Virus record (IMG/VR): IMGVR_UViG_3300037245_000471
Span: 1 to 34,554 of that record
Length of the DNA stretch: 34,554 nucleotides
Origin: a virus
Strand: one strand, 5' to 3'
Shown here piece by piece: positions 23,696 through 30,537 of the stretch. The first letter of the stretch is position 1, and each line of letters opens with the position of its first letter. The position numbers and the translations under genes are program-made. The notes beneath the pieces are model-generated. The model worked only from the letters and a program-made list of their open reading frames with translations. It did not search any database and had not been told where the DNA came from.

Positions 23696-24297
23696 GCTCC
23701 CCCCTTCTCGCTCTCTGTGTCAATGAGAGCTTGCTCTGCTATACAGTACTGCCTGTTTGCTAAGTGGTTATGACAAGAGGGCCTGTAGTCTTTGGTTGCT
23801 ATCTTCTCCAACGCCACTCTGTATCGCTTGCTGTCTGCTACGGCATCTTTCAGCGCAACGCTCGCCCCTTTTGACCATTTTCTAAAAAGCTCATCACGCT
23901 CGGCTTCGGCCTTCTCACGTCCCGCCTTCATTAGCCTTGCGTAGTCCTTGAAGCTCAGGTCAAACCATGCGGGGTCTGGTTCTGTCCACTCAGACCACTT
24001 ATCTTCCAGAAACTCCACCCTGGCTTCTGACGATTTGTTCTTCACTGTTTCAAGGTATAGCTCTTTGTCAAGTTCCTTCACCCTGGATTCGGCTTTCTCG
24101 GCTCTGGCATTTGGTGCATCACAAATAGCTTGCAAGTCTTTCAGTGCCTGGATTAGCTCGGCGATGGCTTTCTCACCTTCAACAATTCTACTCTGCGCCC
24201 AATCAGGTTCAGATCTGACCATCCTGTAGAGCGTTGTCTCTTTGCTGTCTATGTCGTAATAGACTTTTGCTGTGCTTCCTGGTGGGTATTCACTCAT
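23692..24297 (-). CDS. Coiled-coil phage protein
   Basis: A 201-residue protein with a long coiled coil (about residues 40-105, including ARAEKAESRVKELDKEL), a second helical section and a conserved-looking C-terminus (ALEKIATKDYRPSCHNHL) with two Cys and two His. The C-terminal pattern recurs in several phage early proteins of unknown function. It overlaps the next gene by four bases. Confidence 0.65.
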   Translation of the reverse strand: MSEYPPGSTAKVYYDIDSKETTLYRMVRSEPDWAQSRIVEGEKAIAELIQALKDLQAICDAPNARAEKAESRVKELDKELYLETVKNKSSEARVEFLEDKWSEWTEPDPAWFDLSFKDYARLMKAGREKAEAERDELFRKWSKGASVALKDAVADSKRYRVALEKIATKDYRPSCHNHLANRQYCIAEQALIDTESEKGGA

Positions 24298-24320
24298 GGC
24301 TTTATCTCCTTGCGGATAGC

Positions 24321-24533
24321 TTAGTGTGGGCTAAATTCGGAGAATCCTTGTGCATATCCTTTGTGTTCCTCTGCTATCTCAGCCGCCCTCTCCATCCCTT
24401 GACGTTGACCGGAGACTTGACCGGCTTCAAAGAACTTTTTACCTTGGGCAATTTCACCTGCGATATAATTCTTCTCTGCCCAATAAACCTTACATTTCTC
24501 TTGCAGGTATTTATCAAACTCTTCATTTTTCAT
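24321..24533 (-). CDS. Small helical hypothetical protein
   Basis: About 70 residues from the ATG at 24533, which has AGGAG 7 nt upstream; an earlier in-frame start at 24572 lies within the preceding gene and lacks a site. The protein is charged and helical (KNEEFDKYLQEKCKVYWAEK, then GMERAAEIAEEHKGY). No family is recognised. It is part of the small-gene block after DnaB. Confidence 0.6.
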   Translation of the reverse strand: MKNEEFDKYLQEKCKVYWAEKNYIAGEIAQGKKFFEAGQVSGQRQGMERAAEIAEEHKGYAQGFSEFSPH

Positions 24534-24789
24534 CGTCACACTCCTGTAAAATAGATTGACGGATAGAACCATCAGCCAGTTGATGCCAAGGGACTACCCT
24601 GTATTTGCAATCACGCTTCCAGGACGAGTCTAGCAAGACGTTTAGCAACCTGTCGTCCCTCTGCACCATTTCCTTGTACTTCATTATCACGGCATGGTGA
24701 TCTGCACTCGTGACAGTCGTGGGTGGTGCAGTTGTCAGGCCATACAGCAGAGCGCCGATGATCGACCCCAGCGCGTACCTTAACCACAC
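24523..24789 (-). CDS. Small membrane-anchored protein (GTG start, overlapping frame)
   Basis: The frame is open from 24912, but the part overlapping the zinc-finger gene looks like a shadow. A GTG at 24789 gives an 88-residue protein starting with a hydrophobic helix (WLRYALGSIIGALLYGL) and continuing as a soluble domain ending QSILQECDDEK. Its stop overlaps the ATG of the next gene. A secreted or membrane-tethered role is possible; the start is uncertain. Confidence 0.45.
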   Translation of the reverse strand: MWLRYALGSIIGALLYGLTTAPPTTVTSADHHAVIMKYKEMVQRDDRLLNVLLDSSWKRDCKYRVVPWHQLADGSIRQSILQECDDEK

Positions 24790-24916
24790 GTTTAAGCTTC
24801 CCGACACAAATATAGTCGAGCATGTTTGAGTGACAATAATATGGGCTGTCATCCGGGGTTCTTTTAACGATTTTATAATCCGCAAAACATACCGTGCATT
24901 TCCAGTGTTCATACAT
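24611..24916 (-). CDS. Zinc-finger protein overlapping the membrane-protein frame
   Basis: About 101 residues from the ATG at 24916, with GGGAGG 5 nt upstream. The N-terminal 45 residues are convincing: YEHWKCTVC, then YYC and YIC with basic KLKRVVKV, a likely zinc site. The C-terminal half (with CTTHDCHECRSPC) overlaps the other frame for about 180 bp and could be either real coding sequence or a read-out of the overlapping gene. Which frame is used past about 24780 is unclear. Confidence 0.5.
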   Translation of the reverse strand: MYEHWKCTVCFADYKIVKRTPDDSPYYCHSNMLDYICVGKLKRVVKVRAGVDHRRSAVWPDNCTTHDCHECRSPCRDNEVQGNGAEGRQVAKRLARLVLEA

Positions 24917-25091
24917 GACCACCTCCCGTTAGAATTAAATATCGTCCCGCATCAGGGTTGAGCTTTACCACTAACCGCAACTCTCTGGCTTCGTGCCTTG
25001 CAATCATCTCGGCCTGTTCCTGTGGTGTCCATAGGTCGTGGTTAACTGCTTCGGTGATTGAGGTTGTGTATGCTGGACTTAGTTGGATCAT
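24909..25091 (-). CDS. Small hypothetical protein
   Basis: A 60-residue protein with a strong AGGAGG before the ATG at 25091. It is a helical, acidic/basic mix (WTPQEQAEMIARHEARELRL) followed by a short strand and GGGH end. It overlaps the next gene by about eight bases. No family is recognised. Confidence 0.6.
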   Translation of the reverse strand: MIQLSPAYTTSITEAVNHDLWTPQEQAEMIARHEARELRLVVKLNPDAGRYLILTGGGHV

Positions 25092-25099
25092 GTTACCTC

Positions 25100-25303
25100 C
25101 TAGTATTCAACGTCATCTATTTTAAATTCGTGGTAACAGTCAGGACATGTGTACTCTTCACCTTTGAGGTCTTCCCACTTGTTGCTAAAGATTGCCGTAC
25201 TTGCCAACTGATCATCATCGGCGTCGAAGAGGTCCAGTGTCGCATCACAGGCCGGACAGTCCACGTATAGATTCGCTGAAAGTCTCGCCACATTTTTACT
25301 CAT
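25100..25303 (-). CDS. Small zinc-ribbon protein
   Basis: A 67-residue protein with CPAC (about residues 16-19) and CPDC (about 53-56), the two knuckles of a zinc ribbon, and an acidic loop between them (DLFDADDDQLAS). AGGAGG precedes the ATG. It follows DnaB closely; such small zinc ribbons may bind nucleic acid or polymerase, but nothing specific can be read. Confidence 0.7.
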   Translation of the reverse strand: MSKNVARLSANLYVDCPACDATLDLFDADDDQLASTAIFSNKWEDLKGEEYTCPDCYHEFKIDDVEY

Positions 25304-25347
25304 GTCATCCTCCTAGTTGGTGAACTGCTGATTTAAAGGTCATGCCG

Positions 25348-26658
25348 TCACATCTCAAAGCGTTGAATCTCACCGTAAAATGTCATTGGTATAGTCCCTA
25401 TCGGTCCATCCTTTTGCTTGGCAATGATAAGCTCTGCTGTTCTCTCATGGCCTTTGCCACAATCGCCACCGTCACCGTTTTTCATACTCTTGCAATCTTC
25501 ACAGACAGCAGACTCTCGCCAGGGGAACATGATTATGCTTGCGTCCTGCTCTATCTGCCCACTCTGTCGAAGGTCGCTCATTGTCGGCTTCCTGGTCCCG
25601 TCATACCGCTTTAGTTGTGAGAGTGCAACCATTGTTATGCCTAACTCTTTTGCGAGTGCCAGGAGATCTTTGCTTACGGTAGTCACTGCCGAAAATTCGT
25701 CTCGCGCTTCAGGGACTCTAATAAGCTGGAGATAATCAACGACAGCAAGATTGAAATCTGGATTTTTCATCTTGTACCTGCGGAGTCTTGACTTGTACTC
25801 TCCTAGAGTTATACCGCCTTTATCGTCTATCATCAGTTCCAAGTCTGAAAACTCATGGGCACCGTTTACCAACTCTGGGAAATCTACTTGATGAAAGTTT
25901 CCTGTCCTTATCCTTGAAAGACTAACACGGGAGTAATTAGCCATGAATCTATCTACTATTTTTTGTCGTGTCGTCTCAAGGCTTGATAAATATGCGTGTT
26001 GCCCTGAGTTCTTAATCAGGTTGAGAGCGAATGCAGTCTTTCCCATGCTCGGTTGTCCTGCAACAATGATTAGATCACCAGGGCAACCACCGCCTGTCAT
26101 ATTGTCAAGTCTATCAGACCCCCACGAGAACCCGGCAAGTTTTGATTCACTGGCATATCTTTTCTCGTATACTTTCATGGCCTCCATTGATGCTTGCTTC
26201 GCCATGATGGTCGTCTGAAGTTCAACCTCAGAGAATGCTGTTAGCTTGTTATTTACAATCTCCATCGCCTCGGCATTATCACCATAAGCGGCGTCCATTA
26301 TCTCAATAGCGGTTTGTATCGTGTGCCGCTGGTCTGATTTGTCCTGCACAATTTTAGCATAGTATTTTATGTTTGCTGCTGTTGGTACATAATCAACCAG
26401 TGTGGAAAGGTAAGAAATGCCGCCAACCTCTTCAAGCCTCTCAAGCTGTTTAAGCTTCTGGCTCAAGGTTACCAAGTCGATTGGCTCATTATCGTCAAGG
26501 AGGTATTGCATGGCCTCATAAATGATTTTGTGAGGTGCACGGTAGAACACGCCAGAGTTAATGGAGATATCAAGTAGAGATTCATTCTCTAGCAGGATAG
26601 CACCAAGCACAGACATTTCAGCTTCTAGGTTTTGAGGTGGTAATCTATGCGAGTCCAA
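25348..26658 (-). CDS. dnaB: Replicative DNA helicase, DnaB family
   Basis: About 436 residues from a TTG start at 26658, which has GGGAG 7 nt upstream; the protein then begins DSHRLPPQNLEAE as normal for DnaB. Numbered from there, the N-terminal domain is 5-145, Walker A is GQPSMGKT (201-208), Walker B is VVDYLQL (Asp308) and motif H4 is SDLRQSGQIEQDA. An unusual CEDC...C...H insertion lies at 386-404, just before the last beta strands. It unwinds the fork as a hexamer. The gene overlaps the end of the winged-helix initiator/loader gene by 14 bases, so the pair should act together. Confidence 0.92.
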   Translation of the reverse strand: MDSHRLPPQNLEAEMSVLGAILLENESLLDISINSGVFYRAPHKIIYEAMQYLLDDNEPIDLVTLSQKLKQLERLEEVGGISYLSTLVDYVPTAANIKYYAKIVQDKSDQRHTIQTAIEIMDAAYGDNAEAMEIVNNKLTAFSEVELQTTIMAKQASMEAMKVYEKRYASESKLAGFSWGSDRLDNMTGGGCPGDLIIVAGQPSMGKTAFALNLIKNSGQHAYLSSLETTRQKIVDRFMANYSRVSLSRIRTGNFHQVDFPELVNGAHEFSDLELMIDDKGGITLGEYKSRLRRYKMKNPDFNLAVVDYLQLIRVPEARDEFSAVTTVSKDLLALAKELGITMVALSQLKRYDGTRKPTMSDLRQSGQIEQDASIIMFPWRESAVCEDCKSMKNGDGGDCGKGHERTAELIIAKQKDGPIGTIPMTFYGEIQRFEM

Positions 26659-27337
26659 GTTCTTTCTCCCTTGCTGCAATTTCTGCTTGACGTTCCTTGC
26701 TGATAGTCTTTAGACCTTCTGGCTCTTTCGGAATCTTACCGGCTGCGCGTTTCATCCAGTCCATCAGATTCAAGTTGAGGTCTAAAACTGGTTTTTTCCC
26801 TTGACGGTATTCGCGCCACTTCACAAACTCAAAATCATAAAGACTTCTCATCGCAGGGAAAAGCTCTAAGATTGTGTCTTTCATCCTCAAAGAAGCTTCT
26901 TCGTATTGGTCTAAGGTTTCTTTCTTTACTTCTTTTACTTCTTTTACTTCTTTAGATGTGTCCGTTCGGTGTTCGTTCGGTGTCTGTTCAGTGTTCGTTT
27001 TGGTGTCCGTTCCATTATAGTCATCGTAATTAAGTATTGTAATTAAGGTAGTTACGTTACTTTTCTGGTGTTCGATTTGGTGTTCGTTTTCGAGTTGTTT
27101 TAGGAACCTGTCAACTTTCCCCCTTGACCATCCCCAACGGTCAGCAAAGCCCTTTGTTGATATAGCAATCTGACCACGTTTAACCTCTATGACCTGGCTA
27201 CGCTTGACGAACTTTGTATCTTTAATGTTCGCGCTGATTAATAGATCAATCCAGGCATGTCCAAATGAAAAGGGCTTGTCTTGCCACATCCAATTGTCTT
27301 GGATCTTTCTGTATAATTTTAGATACCCACGTTTCAT
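26645..27337 (-). CDS. Replication initiator / helicase loader with winged helix
   Basis: A 230-residue protein. Residues 1-105 match the N-terminal winged-helix domain of phage replisome organisers: GYLKLYRKIQDNWMW, VKRGQIAISTKGFADRWGWS and RGKVDRFLKQLENE. A polar linker (about 108-140) is encoded by the iteron repeats and contains a KEV repeat. The C-terminal domain (about 145-230) is helical and probably contacts DnaB, whose gene is next. The layout (DNA-binding domain, origin in the linker-coding DNA, helicase-contact domain) mirrors lambda O plus a loader. The ATG at 27337 lacks a strong Shine-Dalgarno. Confidence 0.78.
   Translation of the reverse strand: MKRGYLKLYRKIQDNWMWQDKPFSFGHAWIDLLISANIKDTKFVKRSQVIEVKRGQIAISTKGFADRWGWSRGKVDRFLKQLENEHQIEHQKSNVTTLITILNYDDYNGTDTKTNTEQTPNEHRTDTSKEVKEVKEVKKETLDQYEEASLRMKDTILELFPAMRSLYDFEFVKWREYRQGKKPVLDLNLNLMDWMKRAAGKIPKEPEGLKTISKERQAEIAAREKELGLA
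26925..26951 (-). repeat. Three perfect 9-bp tandem repeats next to the iterons
   Basis: Three exact copies of AGAAGTAAA (minus strand) encode KEV-KEV-KEV. The block is A/T-rich and purine-only on one strand. It lies directly beside the iteron array and may be part of the unwinding region of the origin. Confidence 0.7.
26956..27088 (-). repeat. Iteron array: probable replication origin
   Basis: Five 11-bp units (consensus AACRRACACCG, minus strand) lie head to tail at 27011-26956: AACGGACACCA, AACGAACACTG, AACAGACACCG, AACGAACACCG and AACGGACACAT, with one extra base after the first. Two more copies (AACGAACACCA and TCGAACACCA) lie at 27088-27066. Between the groups is an A/T-rich segment with a repeated CTTAATTAC (27047-27039 and 27034-27026). 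Iterons at one-turn spacing inside an initiator gene, beside A/T-rich DNA, are the mark of a lambda-type origin. Confidence 0.75.
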
Positions 27338-27355
27338 TAGTTATCACTTAAACGC

Positions 27356-27399
27356 AAAAAACCCGCAACAGGGTGGGGACAGCCACTCCTGAAACGGGT
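27356..27399 (-). terminator. Leader terminator-like hairpin before the replication genes
   Basis: On the minus strand ACCCG (27399-27395), CAGG (27391-27388) and GTGG (27386-27383) pair with CCAC (27376-27373), CCTG (27372-27369) and CGGGT (27365-27361), closing a CTGTCC loop and followed by a run of six T. It lies between the promoter and the first replication gene, so it should attenuate transcription. Confidence 0.7.
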
Positions 27400-27420
27400 C
27401 TTTCTACTACTATCGTTTAT

Positions 27421-27436
27421 CGCATCTGTCCATGCG
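27421..27436 (-). promoter_or_regulatory. Leader hairpin with loop complementary to the terminator loop
   Basis: CGCAT (27436-27432), loop GGACAG (27431-27426), ATGCG (27425-27421) is a perfect 5-bp hairpin. Its six-base loop is the exact complement of the six-base loop CTGTCC (27382-27377) of the terminator hairpin downstream, so the two could form a kissing complex in RNA. Confidence 0.5.
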
Positions 27437-27456
27437 CCTACAATCAATGTTTTTAA

Positions 27457-27485
27457 AATATACATGATGCCTTTTCTGTTGTCAA
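27457..27485 (-). promoter_or_regulatory. Replication promoter
   Basis: TTGACA (27485-27480), 17-bp spacer, TATATT (27462-27457), near consensus. It gives a leader of about 110 nt carrying two hairpins before the initiator/loader ATG at 27337. Confidence 0.8.
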
Positions 27486-27512
27486 GCTTTCATGTCTTAC
27501 CTGGGGGAAGGG

Positions 27513-28436
27513 CTAGAATAGCAACTCTTGACCTTTGTCGCCAGCAACACCGTATGGGATTTCTAAGAAGTTTAGAACCTTGATTTCTTCAGGATCATTA
27601 ACAATTGATTCCCATAAATCTGGGTGTGTGTCTTTCATTAATACAAATCGTCCTGGTGACGGTTCCATGTCACAACCAAATTTACACTTATAACAACCGG
27701 TTCTGTCATAACCCATACTGTAGACAATACAGATCTTCAGATTAAATCTTTTGGTGTATTCAAGTTTATCCTTATGTGTCCAGAATGACATAGGCATAGA
27801 TTTAGGTATATCTCTGTCAAAAGCATTGCACCCTGTCCTGTTATATACCTCTTGCCTATTCTTACTATCTACGGCCATCTCTGCCGTCATAGGTACGTTC
27901 CCTGACTCCTTATGTCTCCTCTTTGCCGGTTCCTTTTTCATTACATCACAACATTTGTCGCTTATTTTAAAAGGAGCATCAATCACTCGGTGATATTTTT
28001 TAGGTATGGTGCGGGCCTGTTTTTTACCGGAAGATGGGCATGTGCCACCGTTAGCCCTCAGATCCCTTTGTTTTTCGCTCTTAGTTCCTCGGTATCGCGA
28101 GATAGCCATTGATACTTTTTTACTTATTACCGGATGGCCGTATTTCTTAATAACCTTCCGATATGACATCTTTGGTCGAATAATTACAACGTTGTCGAAT
28201 GTTTTTACAAACGCTTTAATCTCTGGGAACTCAAGCCCGGTGTCAACAAAGACAGCTGCAATGTCTGGGTACATTCCCCTCGCTATGTCTAGCAATATCG
28301 TGGAGTCCCAACCACCAGAAAAGAAGATATCAACGTTTCCCTCATAATATTCATACCATTCGCTGATCCTGCGCTGAGTAAGTATGATTTTAGCCTCAAG
28401 TGGAAGACTTTGTTTTTGAGCTAACTTCCAATTCAT
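27513..28436 (-). CDS. PP-loop protein, PAPS reductase-like
   Basis: A 307-residue protein of the phage PAPS-reductase/PP-loop family. The nucleotide loop is SGGWDST (residues 40-46), with Trp where Lys is usual (SGGKDS). VDTGLEFPEIKAF (64-76), RPKMSYRKVIKKYGHPVISKK (best seen around 87-107), a CC pair (162-163) and CYKCKFGC (248-255) follow, the Cys set probably binding an iron-sulfur cluster or metal. Relatives adenylate substrates or take part in sulfur chemistry such as DNA or tRNA thiolation; the phage substrate is unknown. AAAGGTGA precedes the ATG. It lies between NinG and the replication promoter. Confidence 0.8.
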   Translation of the reverse strand: MNWKLAQKQSLPLEAKIILTQRRISEWYEYYEGNVDIFFSGGWDSTILLDIARGMYPDIAAVFVDTGLEFPEIKAFVKTFDNVVIIRPKMSYRKVIKKYGHPVISKKVSMAISRYRGTKSEKQRDLRANGGTCPSSGKKQARTIPKKYHRVIDAPFKISDKCCDVMKKEPAKRRHKESGNVPMTAEMAVDSKNRQEVYNRTGCNAFDRDIPKSMPMSFWTHKDKLEYTKRFNLKICIVYSMGYDRTGCYKCKFGCDMEPSPGRFVLMKDTHPDLWESIVNDPEEIKVLNFLEIPYGVAGDKGQELLF

Positions 28437-28547
28437 AATTCACCTTTCGTTTGTCAAATGCTATTCATGTAAGGCGTCAATAGTTCAGTTTAAAGATCAC
28501 GGTTCCTGAATAGTAAACGGCGAATAGAAATAGAACCTTGAGGATAA

Positions 28548-29081
28548 TCATTTTTCAATCGCCTTAATCAAGCCCTTATAATATTTGCCGATTAGTATAA
28601 CCTCTTCGTTATTAAACTGGCGCGGTGTCTGGTCAGCTTCCAGGTTCTCAACGTAATCTGTACCGAACTTTTTTACAAGCGAGATTCTAAACTCAATCAA
28701 ATTTGCACTCAACTCACTGTTACACCTGGCGCATTGTTTAAAAATGTTGCGTGTGTTGTACCGTAAATGGGGGTGACTTCCAACTGACCGATAGTGACCG
28801 GCTTGCATCTGCCCGGTGTATGTCCCACAGCTTATACAAGGCTCTGACGCATCCCGTAAGCGAACAAACTTGTTTACGAGTGCTTGGGTTAGCTTCTTCT
28901 GTAAAGGCTTGTCAGAGAGGTTAAACGACTTCTTCGCCTTGGTGTGTTCCTTCGCTGCTTTCTTCGCCTTCTTCTGCTTGTCGTAGTCGATAGAGCACTT
29001 CCAATCACAGACGACCTGGGCGAACTGAGTTGGAGTGAACTTCTTTTTGCATGTGAGAAGTTTGCAGGTTTTCTGCTTCAT
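28548..29081 (-). CDS. ninG: NinG/Rap recombination protein
   Basis: About 177 residues from the ATG at 29081, which overlaps the previous stop as ATGA (an ATG four codons earlier is also open). It has an N-terminal Cys-rich knuckle (CKLLTCKKKF, then VVCDWKC), a basic Lys/Ala-rich helix and the NinG core CISCGTYTGQMQAGHYRSVG, HPHLRYNTRN and QCARCNSELS, an HNH-related metal site. In lambda, NinG (Rap) is a Holliday-junction or D-loop-cutting endonuclease that works with the phage recombinase. With ERF, RecB-like nuclease and NinB it completes a recombination set. The 111-bp gap after it shows no clear promoter. Confidence 0.88.
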   Translation of the reverse strand: MKQKTCKLLTCKKKFTPTQFAQVVCDWKCSIDYDKQKKAKKAAKEHTKAKKSFNLSDKPLQKKLTQALVNKFVRLRDASEPCISCGTYTGQMQAGHYRSVGSHPHLRYNTRNIFKQCARCNSELSANLIEFRISLVKKFGTDYVENLEADQTPRQFNNEEVILIGKYYKGLIKAIEK

Positions 29082-29308
29082 GGCTCCGGGCATCCTTCCA
29101 CAACGTCAGCGACCCACGGCCTGTCGTCTTCATCTATAATCGCAGATGAGCAACAGTCAGAAGTCCATTCTTCGCCGTAGCTGTGAGTGCCTTTGATGCT
29201 GCCATGTTCAAAGTCGAAAGATCCATCGTCGCAGATTGGCTCGCACCGAAAAGAACATTCAGAGCACCAAGCTTCGTCAGCGTTTTCAATATAACTGTGC
29301 TTTGCCAT
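29078..29308 (-). CDS. Cysteine-rich acidic small protein
   Basis: A 76-residue, very acidic protein with seven cysteines (WCSECSFRCEPIC near residues 14-26, then DCCSS). The spacing suggests zinc binding. It overlaps the NinG start by four bases and follows the DUF551 gene by one base. Proteins of this kind are frequent in nin-type regions, function unknown. Confidence 0.65.
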   Translation of the reverse strand: MAKHSYIENADEAWCSECSFRCEPICDDGSFDFEHGSIKGTHSYGEEWTSDCCSSAIIDEDDRPWVADVVEGCPEP

Positions 29309-29309
29309 G

Positions 29310-29516
29310 TTATGCCTCCGGTGGTGATGGTAGTGGCATCCAGTGGGTGACTACGAGTGATTCGAACTTAGACCAGTATTCAATGGTGTTGCCAGCGATG
29401 AAAGTGTCTACATAAACACGATGACCATCATAAACTAGCACCTCCATAGTTATATACTTTGCAAAGTGGTCACCTCTATCAACAGGCAACCTATCCTCAA
29501 CGCTAATCCATTCCAT
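29310..29516 (-). CDS. DUF551 domain protein
   Basis: A 68-residue protein with the full DUF551 pattern: WISVEDRLP at the N-terminus, VLVYDG in the middle and VVTHWMPLPSPPE at the end. DUF551 proteins are common in phages and prophages of enteric bacteria; the function is unknown. AAAGGAG precedes the ATG. Confidence 0.88.
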   Translation of the reverse strand: MEWISVEDRLPVDRGDHFAKYITMEVLVYDGHRVYVDTFIAGNTIEYWSKFESLVVTHWMPLPSPPEA

Positions 29517-29626
29517 GTCATTGCTCCTTTAGTGTTGTGTGCTTAGAAGGATGGACAGACCCGGCTCGGGAATTGTGCAAGTAACCAGCTTGCTACCGTC
29601 TGCCCACCCATCTAAATGCACAACTG

Positions 29627-29803
29627 TCATTGCTTGTCTGGCAATCCGTTCACCATGTCGATATGCTCCTGACGGTCTGAACTCAGCACCAAGTTAACCC
29701 ATCGTCTACGGCTGTGCTCTTTGACAGGGCGTGACGGCGGCCACCTTAGTACAAGGTCTGATACGGTGTATCCTTTGGCTTCTATGATCTTGCGTAGGTT
29801 CAT
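29627..29803 (-). CDS. 58-residue conserved phage protein
   Basis: ATG at 29803 overlaps the previous stop as ATGA; TGA is at 29627. The sequence (MNLRKIIEAKGYTVSDLVLR, then WPPSRPVKEHSRRRWVNLVL) has an HTH-like N-terminus and a basic middle. It has the look of a conserved small phage protein. The 110 bp after it hold no convincing gene. Confidence 0.65.
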   Translation of the reverse strand: MNLRKIIEAKGYTVSDLVLRWPPSRPVKEHSRRRWVNLVLSSDRQEHIDMVNGLPDKQ

Positions 29804-30015
29804 GGTCTGTCCTGTCGTTTGGCTTGGCGTTTGGCTTCTCTTCTGGCATCGACTTGAGCGCGAAGACCGCGAAATGACTGATAGCGTCTTTCCCCTGTAT
29901 CAACATCTGTCGCCATTACAGTGTAAAAGGAACCGCCGTTGTGATAAATGTTTACGTCGTAGTCAATCCCTAGGAGAGTTTCTGCTAAGAATTTTTTAGT
30001 ATGTCCCGTTGGCAT
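29800..30015 (-). CDS. Small basic protein after the second early promoter
   Basis: 71 residues from the ATG at 30015, with AAGGAG 6 nt upstream; an earlier in-frame start at 30081 lies in the promoter. A beta-rich first half (YDVNIYHNGGSFYTVMATDV) and a very basic Arg/Lys-rich end (ARREAKRQAKRQ) suggest nucleic-acid contact. It is the first gene after the promoter at 30053-30081. Confidence 0.6.
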   Translation of the reverse strand: MPTGHTKKFLAETLLGIDYDVNIYHNGGSFYTVMATDVDTGERRYQSFRGLRAQVDARREAKRQAKRQDRP

Positions 30016-30040
30016 TTCGTTCTCCTTGTTGGTTTGTCGC

Positions 30041-30068
30041 CTTGTTAAGTACATAGTACAAGAACAAG
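30041..30068 (-). promoter_or_regulatory. Double inverted repeat (operator candidate)
   Basis: Nested inverted repeats CTTGTT...AACAAG (30068-30063 and 30046-30041) and GTAC...GTAC (30059-30056 and 30052-30049) surround the -10 and start point of the promoter. Such symmetry at a -10 usually marks a repressor site; the protein is not identified. Confidence 0.5.
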
Positions 30069-30081
30069 TTTTCTCTGTCAA
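30053..30081 (-). promoter_or_regulatory. Second early/middle promoter
   Basis: TTGACA (30081-30076), 17-bp spacer, TACTAT (30058-30053). It lies in the gap after ninB and drives the small genes, the DUF551 protein, NinG and the PP-loop protein. Confidence 0.78.
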
Positions 30082-30105
30082 GGATAATAAGCATATATTT
30101 TCTTT

Positions 30106-30537
30106 TTATTTACGTTCAGAGTTAGCAGCGTCAGAAGGATCTTTCCACACCACGTTATTCTCAGCTCCGAACATGTAAAGCCATTCGATCCAGAGAACCG
30201 TCTTTTTAACTCCAAGCTTGCTGGACTTCTCATAGATAATATCAATACCACAACCGTCAAGAGCTGGAACAAGTATCGGCTTCTCTCCAATCTCACGAAG
30301 CATCGCCGCAATGGTCAACCGTTTCCAGACTTCAACGCTCAACTTAACACCGTGCCATGTAACCTGCTTTGATATGTCAGACAGCATAGCGTGTGCCTTG
30401 GCGTTCTGCTCTATGCTACGGAGTGACTCAGCTTGTCTCAGCACCATTTCGTAGACGGGTTCATCAGGAGATTTCTTGATCAGCTCGATAGCTCGACTGC
30501 GAACGCCGTCATTGATAAGCCTGAGAGGTTTCACCAC
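30106..30537 (-). CDS. ninB: NinB recombination protein
   Basis: A 143-residue protein with the NinB signature: LRSIEQNAKAHAMLSDISKQ, VEVWKRLTIAAMLREIGEKP, LVPALDGCGIDIIYEKSSKL and IEWLYMFGAEN. In lambda NinB is a single-strand DNA-binding protein that modulates recombination. The start is GTG at 30537 or the next GTG at 30534, overlapping the stop of the upstream Cys-cluster gene. It fits the ERF/RecB/NinG recombination set in this genome. Confidence 0.92.
   Translation of the reverse strand: MVKPLRLINDGVRSRAIELIKKSPDEPVYEMVLRQAESLRSIEQNAKAHAMLSDISKQVTWHGVKLSVEVWKRLTIAAMLREIGEKPILVPALDGCGIDIIYEKSSKLGVKKTVLWIEWLYMFGAENNVVWKDPSDAANSERK

Noticed and set aside
28437-28547. Promoter in the gap between ninG and the PP-loop gene
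   Set aside because: TTGACG and TTGAAA occur but no -10 of fair quality lies at the right distance.
29529-29621. 30-codon GTG frame between the DUF551 gene and the 58-residue gene
   Set aside because: It has no ribosome-binding site and no recognisable content.
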